Made by a program: the position numbers and the translations under genes. 64,000 bases of DNA, taken from Pseudoxanthomonas indica (GTDB lineage: Bacteria; Pseudomonadota; Gammaproteobacteria; Xanthomonadales; Xanthomonadaceae). The stretch lies in NCBI RefSeq assembly GCF_900167565.1, contig NZ_FUZV01000001.1, forward strand, positions 1,488,001 to 1,552,000, in the 5' to 3' direction. This document shows, piece by piece, positions 45,674 through 53,704 of this stretch. Position 1 is the stretch's first letter. Each line of letters opens with the position of its first letter. Below the pieces are notes generated by a model. The model was given only the letters and a program-made list of their open reading frames with translations. It did not search any database and was not told where the DNA came from.

Positions 45674-46736
45674 AGGGGTGGATCGTCTGGATGCGGCCGT
45701 TCGCGTCGTGATGCAGTTCGGTGACTTTGACTGTGCGCAAGTGGGTGACACCGCCGGAATGGAGGGAGTCGTGATAGTACAGGTACCACTTGCCGTCGAA
45801 CTGGCAGATTGAGTGATGCGTCGTCCAGCCCAGCACCGGGGTCAGGATCACGCCTTGATAGTGGAAGGGACCATAGGGACTGTCGCCCACGGCGTAGCAC
45901 AGCAGATGGGTGTTGCCGGTCGAATAGGAGAAGTAGTACTTGCCTGCGTACCGGTGCAGCCACGGGCCTTCAAAGAAGCGGCGCTCGTGATCGCCGGCCA
46001 GCAGCGGTTGCCCGTGTTCATCGAGGATCACTACTTCTCGGGTGGGCTCGGCCAGGGCTTTCATGTCCGCGCTCAATCGCGCTACCCGCGCGCCCAGCGC
46101 CGGCGCATCGGGCGGCGGTTCGACCTGCCGGGCGTCGTAGACGTTGTCGCGGTACTTCTGCAGCTGGCCACCCCACAAGCCGCCGAAGTACAGGTAGTAC
46201 TCACCATCGTCGTCCGCGTACACCGCCGGATCAATCGAGTAGGCGCCGGCGATCGGTTCGGCTTCCGCGGTGAACGGCCCCTCCGGCCGGTCCGCGACCG
46301 CCACGCCGATATGGAACCGGTTGTCGGCGCGCTTGGCCGGAAAGTACAGGTAGGTGCGTCCGTCCTTGCTGGCCGCATCGGGCGCCCACATCTGCCGATC
46401 CGCCCACGGCACGTCGCGCACGTGCAGGGCCAGGCCACAGTCGCGCGCCGGCCCGGTGGGCGAGTCCTGGCACAGCACGTGGTAATCCTGCATGCCGAAA
46501 TGGCCGCCTTCATCGTCGAACGGCGTGCCGGCATCGATGTCGTGCGACGGGTAGATGTAGACCTTGCCTTCGAACACATGCGCCGACGGATCGGCGGTGT
46601 AGAGGTGGGTCAGCAGCGGCGCGGAGATCTCGCGCGCCTTGAGCGCCTGGATTTGCTCGGCGCCGGGAAGGACTTCTGCTTCCGGTGGCGCCGCAGCGGC
46701 GGCGTCACCGGCGTCGGTGGCGGAGGGTGTCGTCAT
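45663..46736 (-). CDS. GH43 family glycosidase, cytoplasmic
   Basis: 357-residue five-bladed propeller of family GH43. The catalytic base is Asp49 (YTADPSAHVF), a second Asp lies in SIDPAVYADDDG, and the acid Glu in FEGPWLHRY. There is no signal peptide, so it works on oligosaccharides brought in by the symporter beside it (4-bp overlap). Arabinofuranosidase or xylosidase activity is likely. Confidence 0.85.
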   Translation of the reverse strand: MTTPSATDAGDAAAAAPPEAEVLPGAEQIQALKAREISAPLLTHLYTADPSAHVFEGKVYIYPSHDIDAGTPFDDEGGHFGMQDYHVLCQDSPTGPARDCGLALHVRDVPWADRQMWAPDAASKDGRTYLYFPAKRADNRFHIGVAVADRPEGPFTAEAEPIAGAYSIDPAVYADDDGEYYLYFGGLWGGQLQKYRDNVYDARQVEPPPDAPALGARVARLSADMKALAEPTREVVILDEHGQPLLAGDHERRFFEGPWLHRYAGKYYFSYSTGNTHLLCYAVGDSPYGPFHYQGVILTPVLGWTTHHSICQFDGKWYLYYHDSLHSGGVTHLRTVKVTELHHDANGRIQTIHPYGE

Positions 46737-48220
46737 GCCGGGGCTCCGGACTGCAGGCGGCGTTGGTCAAGCTCGCGTTCGATGCGCTCTTCCATGCGCT
46801 TGTCGATTTTGTAGAAGAACAGCAGTCCGACCGCCACCAGGAAGGGCAGCGAGCAATACAGGCTCACGGTCATGCGGATGCCCTGCACGGCTTCTGGCGA
46901 CTGGGTCGCAGCGCCGGCCTGGTAGCCGTAGTGCGCCAGGATGCCGGCGACCAGCGCGCCGCCCACGCTCAGACCGATCTTCAGTCCGCACAGCATCGCC
47001 GAGAAGATGATCGCGGTGGCACGGCGGCGGTTCTTCCACTCCGAGTAGTCCGCCACGTCGGCGATCATCGCCCACAGCAGCGGGATGGTGATGCCGTAGC
47101 TGAAACCGTGCAGCATGAAGGAGACGAAGATGACCCCGATGGTGGTGGGCGGGAACCAGAGGAACGCCAGCAGGAACAAGGTGGAAACAAACAACGCGCC
47201 GCCGAACACATCGCGTTTGCCGAAGCGATCCGCCAACGGGCGCGAGAAACCGATGCCCAGGATCATGCAGAGGATGCCGCCGGCATTGAACAGGCTGAAG
47301 GCCGAGGTGGGCGCGTCCTTGGGCCATTGGAATCCGGTCAGGCCGGCGCTGCTCAGCAGGCCGTTGAGACCGGCGATGAAGCGCTCGAAGCCGATGTCGT
47401 GCAGGAACGCGGCCAGCGCCGGCTCGCTGAGGTAGTACTGGAAGTAGTACACATACATGCCGCCCTTCAGCGCCAGGTTGATGAAGACCAGGATGGTCAG
47501 CGCCAGCATCAGCTGCCAGGGACGGTTGTGGATCAGATCGCGCAGATCCTGCATCACCCCGGACGATTGCTCGGCGGTGGGCACGATGCGCTCGCGCGTG
47601 GTGAAGAACGTGATCAGGAAGAACAGCGTGCCGACCACGGCAAACACGGTCATCACCTGCTCGAAGCCGCGCACGCGATCGCCCTCGCCCAGGATCAGCA
47701 CCAGCGGCAGCAGCAGCGCCTGGATGATGAACTGCGCGATCATCACCGCCACGAAGCGATACGCCGACAGGCTGTTGCGCTGGGTCATGTTGCCGGTCAA
47801 CACGCCGCTGAGGGCCGAGTACGGCAGGTTGTTGGAGGCGTACACGAACACCAGCAAGGTGTAGGTGGTGAACGCGTAGACCACCTTGCCGCGTTCGCCG
47901 AGCTCCGGCGTTGAGAATGCCAGCAGCGACAGCACGCCGAACGGAATGGCCGTCCACAGGATCCACGGGCGGAACTTGCCCCAACGGGTATTGGTGCGGT
48001 CGGCCAGGATGCCGATCAGCGGCGTGAAGACGAACGCACCCAGCAGGCCGACGATGAAGATGATCGTGGCGGCGGTGGCCGCCGGCAGCCGGTAGACATC
48101 GGTGTAGAAGAACGCCAGGTAGGTGATCAGCGTCTGGAAGATCAGGTTGGCCGCGAGATCGCCCAGGCTGTAGCCGAGTTTTTCGCGGACCGACAGGACT
48201 TCCGAAGCGGCATGGGACAT
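46733..48220 (-). CDS. GPH-family sugar:cation symporter
   Basis: 495-residue transporter of the glycoside-pentoside-hexuronide family with 12 predicted helices (GYSLGDLAANLIFQ, GILADRTNTRWGKFRPW, TLSAYR-like region). It probably carries xylo-oligosaccharides or (methyl)glucuronate-substituted xylose across the inner membrane. It leads the operon with GH43, epimerase and GH115. A xyl-box match lies 169 bp upstream (48389-48402). Confidence 0.88.
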   Translation of the reverse strand: MSHAASEVLSVREKLGYSLGDLAANLIFQTLITYLAFFYTDVYRLPAATAATIIFIVGLLGAFVFTPLIGILADRTNTRWGKFRPWILWTAIPFGVLSLLAFSTPELGERGKVVYAFTTYTLLVFVYASNNLPYSALSGVLTGNMTQRNSLSAYRFVAVMIAQFIIQALLLPLVLILGEGDRVRGFEQVMTVFAVVGTLFFLITFFTTRERIVPTAEQSSGVMQDLRDLIHNRPWQLMLALTILVFINLALKGGMYVYYFQYYLSEPALAAFLHDIGFERFIAGLNGLLSSAGLTGFQWPKDAPTSAFSLFNAGGILCMILGIGFSRPLADRFGKRDVFGGALFVSTLFLLAFLWFPPTTIGVIFVSFMLHGFSYGITIPLLWAMIADVADYSEWKNRRRATAIIFSAMLCGLKIGLSVGGALVAGILAHYGYQAGAATQSPEAVQGIRMTVSLYCSLPFLVAVGLLFFYKIDKRMEERIERELDQRRLQSGAPA

Positions 48221-48388
48221 GGGCGCGATGTTCCTGGAGTGGTGGTGCGGATTGCGCGGATTCTCGCTGGTCTGGCGGGCAGTGATGACGCGCGTGGAAG
48301 GAAAAGACGGCCCACCCGGCACACGAAGCGCCGGCATGGGCCGAGGAGGAACCGATGCGGCCGGGCACCCCGACCCGTTACGACTGAA

Positions 48389-48402
48389 TGGTAGCGCTAT
48401 CA
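48389..48402. promoter_or_regulatory. Xyl-box, GPH/GH115 operon side
   Basis: TGGTAGCGCTATCA matches 13 of 14 positions of the recalled Xanthomonas XylR box (TGGTAGCGCTAACA). It lies 169 bp upstream of the symporter. The 416-bp divergent region 48221-48636 holds one box near each promoter and no other gene. Confidence 0.8.
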
Positions 48403-48555
48403 CTTTTGCCGGCGCACGCTGCGGAGCAACATGGCGGCGGGCGGTGGCGTAAGGCAGGCCAGCCAGTGGCCGGAATGGCGCGAAAGTAAGCGGAGTTTCC
48501 GGGTTTTCAGGGCCCTGCTGCGGTGCAGAAAGGCTCCCGGCCCGGCCTGTGATAA

Positions 48556-48569
48556 TGATAGCGCTATCA
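48556..48569. promoter_or_regulatory. Xyl-box, GH10 xylanase side
   Basis: TGATAGCGCTATCA is a perfect 14-bp palindrome that matches 12 of 14 positions of the xyl-box. It lies 68 bp before the first xylanase start. It is the natural operator of the xylanase operon for the LacI-type regulator. Confidence 0.8.
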
Positions 48570-48636
48570 ACTCAACAGCGAGCACGGCCGCGGATTGCTC
48601 GATGGCCACCGCTCGGCTCCAGCCCCGGGGATCGCC

Positions 48637-49620
48637 ATGCCCAAGCACGTTGCCCTCCTCCTTGCCGCCGCACTGTCGGTGCTGGCCGCGTCCGCATCGG
48701 CCGGTCCACTGGCCAAACACCAGCCGAAGTTTCTCGGCAGCGCCTATGGCGATGCACAGGCGCCCAGGTTCAACCGCTACTGGAACAAGGTGACGCCGGA
48801 AAATGCCGGCAAGTGGGGCGAAGTGGAAGCCGAGCGCGACCGCATGGACTGGTCGCAGCTGGATGCCCAGTACCACTACGCCAAGCAGCACGGCTTCCCC
48901 TTCCAGATGCACGTGATGATCTGGGGCAACCAGCAGCCGGAGTGGATCAAGACGCTGCCGGTGGCCGAGCAGCGCGAGGAAATCGAAGAATGGTTTGCCG
49001 CCGTGGCGACGCGCTACCCGCAGCTGGATTACGTGGAAGTGGTCAACGAGCCGCTCAATGATCCGCCAAGCAAGGATGACGAAGGTGGTGGCCACTACAT
49101 CGCCGCGCTGGGCGGCAATGGCGCCACCGGCTGGGATTGGGTGATCGAGGCATTCCGCCTGGGCCGCCACTACTTCCCGCATTCGCGGTTGCTGATCAAC
49201 GACTACAACATCACCAACAAGCCCGAGAACACCCGCACCTACCTGGAGATAATCGCCCTGCTGCAGAAGGAAAAGCTGGTCGACGGCGTCGGCGTGCAGG
49301 CGCATTCCTTCGCCACCACCACCGAATGGCCGATGGACATCCATCGCGCCAACCTGGATGCACTGGCCGCCACCGGCCTGCCGATCTACGTGACCGAGAT
49401 GGACATCGATGGCCTCAGCGATGACGAGCAACTGGCCAGCTACCAGCGGGTGTTCCCGGTGTTCTGGGAACATCCCGGTGTGCGCGGGGTGACGATGTGG
49501 GGTTATCGCCCGGGCCTGTGGCGCGAGAAGGAAGGCGCGGCCCTATTGCGCGAGAACGGCCGCGAACGTCCGGCGATGAAATGGTTGCGCCGCTATGTGC
49601 GCACGACCTCGGTCAACTGA
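48637..49620 (+). CDS. GH10 endo-beta-1,4-xylanase
   Basis: 327-residue exported xylanase (signal peptide MPKHVALLLAAALSVLAASASA). Acid/base Glu138 in VVNEPLND and nucleophile Glu254 in VTEMDIDG are both intact. The barrel is shorter than usual, suggesting an oligoxylan-type enzyme. It starts an operon with a second GH10 and a lactonase lipoprotein, behind a xyl-box. Confidence 0.92.
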   Translation: MPKHVALLLAAALSVLAASASAGPLAKHQPKFLGSAYGDAQAPRFNRYWNKVTPENAGKWGEVEAERDRMDWSQLDAQYHYAKQHGFPFQMHVMIWGNQQPEWIKTLPVAEQREEIEEWFAAVATRYPQLDYVEVVNEPLNDPPSKDDEGGGHYIAALGGNGATGWDWVIEAFRLGRHYFPHSRLLINDYNITNKPENTRTYLEIIALLQKEKLVDGVGVQAHSFATTTEWPMDIHRANLDALAATGLPIYVTEMDIDGLSDDEQLASYQRVFPVFWEHPGVRGVTMWGYRPGLWREKEGAALLRENGRERPAMKWLRRYVRTTSVN

Positions 49621-49647
49621 CGCCGGGATGGCCGGAGGCTGCGTGCG

Positions 49648-50865
49648 ATGACTTCTACTGCTTCCTGCCAGCGGCGCAGCGCCTGGGCCATCGTGATGCT
49701 CATGCTGCTGGCCGCACCACTGCACGCGCGCGACGCCGCGAACAGCCTGAAGGCGAGTTTCCGCGACGACTTCCTGGTCGGCGTGGCGGTGAACGACGAC
49801 ATCGTCCGTGGCCGCGACCCGGCCTCACTGAAACTGCTGGAGCGGCATTTCAACGCCATCACCGCCGAGAACGTCATGAAGGCCGAGGTGCTGCATCCAC
49901 AGCAGGATCGCTGGGACTTCAGCGCCGCCGACGCCTTCGTGGAGTTTGGCCGCAAGCGCAGGCTGTTCGTGGTCGGGCACACGCTGGTCTGGCACAACCA
50001 GACCCCGGACTGGTTCTTCCGCGACGCCAACGGCCAGCCCAACCAGCGCGATGCGCAGATCGAGCGCATGCGCCAGTACATCGAGAAAGTGGCTGGACGC
50101 TATGCCGGCCGCGTCGACGCCTGGGACGTGGTCAACGAAGTGATCGACGACGACGGCAGCTACCGCGACACCAGCTGGGTGCGTGCGGTAGGCGATGGTG
50201 ATCTGCTGGTGCAGCAGGCCTTCCGTTTTGCCCAGCAATACGCGCCCGGCACCGAGCTGTACTACAACGACTTCAACGCCTGGCGACCGGAGAAGCGCGA
50301 CGGCATCGTGCGCATGGTCAGGAAGCTGCAGGCCGCGGGCATCCGCATCGACGGCATCGGCATGCAGGGGCATTGGGGCCTGAACTATCCAGCCACCGCC
50401 GATATCGAAGCCGCGATCGATGCCTACGCCGCACTCGGCCTGAAGGTGATGATTACCGAGCTGGATGTGGACGTGCTGCCACTGACCCGCGAAGGCCAGG
50501 TGATTGGCACGGTGATGGCGCACAAGCAGTTCCAGTTGCCGGAGTTCAAGCGCTACCTGGACCCTTATCAGCAGGGGCTGCCTGTCGAGGTGCAGCAGCG
50601 CCTGGCCGAACGCTACGCCGAGCTGTTCCGGATCTTCCACCGCAAGCGCGCTGTCATTGCGCGGGTGAGTCTGTGGGGCGTGCACGACGGCATGTCGTGG
50701 AAGAATGACTATCCAGTGCCCCATCGCACCAACCATCCGCTGCTGTTTGACCGCCAGCGCCAGCCCAAGCCGGCGCTGGCAGCGGTGCTGAGCGTGGCGA
50801 CCGAATCCGCGACAACGTCGTCCAGCATCGCGGCGCCACCTCCCACCGTCGCCGCGACACCCTGA
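49648..50865 (+). CDS. GH10 endo-beta-1,4-xylanase
   Basis: 405-residue exported xylanase with a signal peptide and the full GH10 core: LVWHNQTPDWFF, acid/base Glu164 in DVVNEVIDD, nucleophile Glu271 in MITELDVDVL, and LWGVHDGMSW. A short, flexible Ser/Thr/Pro-rich tail closes it. The two GH10 genes (27 bp apart) are clearly different proteins, so they probably divide labour between long xylan and oligosaccharides. Confidence 0.93.
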   Translation: MTSTASCQRRSAWAIVMLMLLAAPLHARDAANSLKASFRDDFLVGVAVNDDIVRGRDPASLKLLERHFNAITAENVMKAEVLHPQQDRWDFSAADAFVEFGRKRRLFVVGHTLVWHNQTPDWFFRDANGQPNQRDAQIERMRQYIEKVAGRYAGRVDAWDVVNEVIDDDGSYRDTSWVRAVGDGDLLVQQAFRFAQQYAPGTELYYNDFNAWRPEKRDGIVRMVRKLQAAGIRIDGIGMQGHWGLNYPATADIEAAIDAYAALGLKVMITELDVDVLPLTREGQVIGTVMAHKQFQLPEFKRYLDPYQQGLPVEVQQRLAERYAELFRIFHRKRAVIARVSLWGVHDGMSWKNDYPVPHRTNHPLLFDRQRQPKPALAAVLSVATESATTSSSIAAPPPTVAATP

Positions 50866-50916
50866 GTCGGCGCGTCGCGGTAGCATCTGCCTTCCCGTGT
50901 CTTCCGGTCATTCCTC

Positions 50917-52005
50917 ATGCTGCGTATTCCGGTTCGCCTGCTGACCCTGAGCCTCACCGTCGCCTTACTGTCGTGCACGGCGAAGGAACCCACTGCGCCG
51001 ACGACGTCACCGACGTCAGCGGAGAAACCGGAGACAGAGGCGGCGACGGAGACGAAGACGGAATCTCCGCTGCAGGCCTACCTGCCCGAGTTCCACCAGC
51101 AAATCGCAGCCGATGCCAAGGTCGAGCAGATCGCCGATGGTTTCACCTGGTCCGAAGGTCCCGCGTGGCTGGCCAACCAGCAGGCGCTGTTGTTCACCGA
51201 CGTGCCCGCCAACACGCTCTATCGCTGGAGCCAGCGCGATGGCCTGCAGGTGCTGTTGAAGCCTTCCGGTTTCGTCGGCCAGGACGACGGCAGCCTGCGC
51301 GAGGCGGGCGCCAATGGCTTGTTCGCGGAACCTGCGGGCACGGTGCTGCTGGCCGACTCCGGCAATCGCCTGCTGGCGCGTCTTGACCCGGTCAGCAAGC
51401 AGAAGACCGTGCTCGCCGAGCGCTACCAGGGCAAGCGCTTCAACAGTCCCAACGATGCGGTGCGGCGCGCCGATGGGCGCATCTACTTCACCGATCCGCC
51501 GTATGGACTTGCTGGCATCGAGAAGTCGCCGCTGCGGGAGCTCGCTTTCAGCGGCGTGTTCCGGCTCGATCCGGACGGCAGCGTGCACCTGATCGAAGAC
51601 GGCCTGCACTTCCCCAACGGCGTGGCGCTGTCACCGGACGGCAATACCCTGTACGTGGCCAACTCCGATCCGGATCAGCCGATCTGGATGGTGTACTCCT
51701 TGGACGCGAACGGCGCAGTAACCGCGCGGCGCGAACTGGCCAATGCGCGCGATCTGCTCGGCGAAGGAGTGGCCGGCCTGCCCGATGGCCTGACCGTCGC
51801 GGCAGACGGCACCTTGTTCGCCAGCGCCCCCGGTGGGCTGCTGGTGATGCGCGCCGATGGCACCCGCCTGGGCCGGCTGCTGACCGGCGCGGCGGTTTCG
51901 AATGCCGAGTTCGGCGACGACGGCACCCTGTACCTCACCTCGCACCAGCGCGTGCTGCGCGTGCCGGTGAAGGCGAAAGGCCAGGCGTCGCCGCCGCGCG
52001 ACTGA
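50917..52005 (+). CDS. SMP-30/gluconolactonase-like lipoprotein
   Basis: 362 residues. The signal ends in the lipobox LLSC, followed by a Thr/Ser/Pro-rich linker. The propeller shows metal-ligand regions GFTWSEGPAWL, RFNSPNDAV and GLPDGLTVA. Unlike the dgo lactonase it is exported, so it probably acts on a sugar lactone or an ester in the periplasm. In the xylan context an oxidised xylose or uronic-acid lactone is possible. It follows the xylanase and ends the operon. Confidence 0.8.
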   Translation: MLRIPVRLLTLSLTVALLSCTAKEPTAPTTSPTSAEKPETEAATETKTESPLQAYLPEFHQQIAADAKVEQIADGFTWSEGPAWLANQQALLFTDVPANTLYRWSQRDGLQVLLKPSGFVGQDDGSLREAGANGLFAEPAGTVLLADSGNRLLARLDPVSKQKTVLAERYQGKRFNSPNDAVRRADGRIYFTDPPYGLAGIEKSPLRELAFSGVFRLDPDGSVHLIEDGLHFPNGVALSPDGNTLYVANSDPDQPIWMVYSLDANGAVTARRELANARDLLGEGVAGLPDGLTVAADGTLFASAPGGLLVMRADGTRLGRLLTGAAVSNAEFGDDGTLYLTSHQRVLRVPVKAKGQASPPRD

Positions 52006-52009
52006 GCCG

Positions 52010-53704
52010 TCACGGCTCGCGCTTGTTCCCGCTGGCCGCACGCAGGATCGCGTACGGCCCCAGCGAGGCGCCGACAAACCCGCCGGCCACGTCCGTGCTC
52101 AACACGCTGCCGTCGACGTCGCGCTGCAGCCATTGCGCGCCGTTGCCGAGGTCGAAGCCGAAGTCGTAGCGGCCACCGTCGGCGTTGATCAGCAACTGCA
52201 CAATCGCGTGCCGGTCGATCGCCTGCGAGGCCAGCACCTGGCGGACGCCGCCACGGTTGCGTTCCAGATAGACCTCGCCGCGATCGCCACGTTGGCGTAT
52301 GCCCAGCGCGTACCAGTACTGCTCGTTCTGGAAGGCCGCCAGGCCGGCGTCCACATTGGCCGATGGCCAGGCCATCTGGGTGCTGGCCTGGAAGCGCGTG
52401 TGCTGTTGCCGGCGCGCCAGGAAGTGCGGGTTGTGCAGCGTATCCAAACCGACTTCGCCCGCCTGCACGCTCAGCCAGCCGGGCGTGGACTGCAGATCCG
52501 CCCACGCGCGATCCGGCACGCGCACGAAGTACCACTCGGACTTCAGCGGGCGCGCGTCGAAGTCGTCACGCCAGCTGAAATTGCCGGTGGAGCTGCTCGC
52601 CGACGCCACCACGCCGGCTGGAGCGGGAACGATGTACGGAATCGTCTTGCCCGCGTCCAGGATCACCGGCCAGCCCTCGCGCCAGGTCACCGGCAACAGG
52701 AAGGTTTCGCGGCCGGTGTTGTAGTGCACGCGATCGTAATTGCGGCTGGCCAGGAACACCGCCCACCAGTCGCCACCCGGCGTCTGCACCAGATCCGCAT
52801 GGCCGGCATTGGTCACCGGATGCGGGCGATCATCGGGCAGATCGCGCTGGGTCAGGATCGGGTTGTGCGCGTAAGGCGTGAACGGTGCATCGAGCGTGCG
52901 GCTGCGCAGCACCACCTGCGAATGCTGCGGACCGGTGCCGCCTTCGGCGCAGGTCAGGTAGTACCAGCCCTCGTGCTTGAACAGGTGCGGGCCTTCGATC
53001 CAGATGGGATTGGTGGAAGGATCCACGCCGCCATCCAGCAGCACGCGGCGCGGACCGGTCGGCTTGAGCGTGGCGAGGTCGATTTGCTGCATCCAGATCG
53101 CGCGATGACCGTCATAACGCGGTGCTGTGGCGGGCACGTCGTTGTTGATCAGCCAGGCGCGCCCGTCATCGTCGAAGAACAGCGAGGGATCAATACCCTC
53201 GACGCCCGGCAACCACACCGGATCCGACCAGGGGCCTGCCGGGTTGCGGGCGGTGGCGATGAAGTTGCCGCCGCTGTCCACCGCCGTGGTGACCACGTAG
53301 AACACCCCATCGTGATGGCTGATGGTCGGCGCAAACACACCGCGCGACACCGACAGGCCGTCGAAGTCCAGCTGCGAAGGGCGATCAATGACATGGCCCA
53401 GCAGCTTCCAGTTGACCAGGTCAGTGCTCTCGAACACCGGGATGCCCGGGAAGAAGGTGAAGCTGGAATTGACCAGGTAATAGCGATCGCCGACGCGGGT
53501 GATGGCGGGATCGGCGTGGAAGCCGGCCAGGATCGGATTGCGGTAGTGCCCGGACGGCAAAAGCGTTTCAAAGACCTCGTCCTGACCGCTGTACTGGAAC
53601 CAGTCGAACTTCGCCACGGCCGGTTCCTGCGCCGGCAACGGCGACGCGGTGAATGTCATCAGCAGCAGGGCGGCGATGCGAACAACAGCCTGTGGCAGGG
53701 TCAT
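52010..53704 (-). CDS. GH43 beta-xylosidase/arabinofuranosidase with C-terminal beta-sandwich
   Basis: 564-residue exported enzyme. The propeller (from residue 50) starts HYRNPILAGFHADPAI with catalytic base Asp65, and the acid Glu is in WIEGPHLFKHEG. The C-terminal third (SSSTGNFSWRDDFDA onward) is a beta-sandwich usual in the xylosidase subgroup. It overlaps the CE20-like gene by 4 bp; the pair probably removes acetyl and xylose or arabinose groups in sequence. Confidence 0.88.
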   Translation of the reverse strand: MTLPQAVVRIAALLLMTFTASPLPAQEPAVAKFDWFQYSGQDEVFETLLPSGHYRNPILAGFHADPAITRVGDRYYLVNSSFTFFPGIPVFESTDLVNWKLLGHVIDRPSQLDFDGLSVSRGVFAPTISHHDGVFYVVTTAVDSGGNFIATARNPAGPWSDPVWLPGVEGIDPSLFFDDDGRAWLINNDVPATAPRYDGHRAIWMQQIDLATLKPTGPRRVLLDGGVDPSTNPIWIEGPHLFKHEGWYYLTCAEGGTGPQHSQVVLRSRTLDAPFTPYAHNPILTQRDLPDDRPHPVTNAGHADLVQTPGGDWWAVFLASRNYDRVHYNTGRETFLLPVTWREGWPVILDAGKTIPYIVPAPAGVVASASSSTGNFSWRDDFDARPLKSEWYFVRVPDRAWADLQSTPGWLSVQAGEVGLDTLHNPHFLARRQQHTRFQASTQMAWPSANVDAGLAAFQNEQYWYALGIRQRGDRGEVYLERNRGGVRQVLASQAIDRHAIVQLLINADGGRYDFGFDLGNGAQWLQRDVDGSVLSTDVAGGFVGASLGPYAILRAASGNKREP

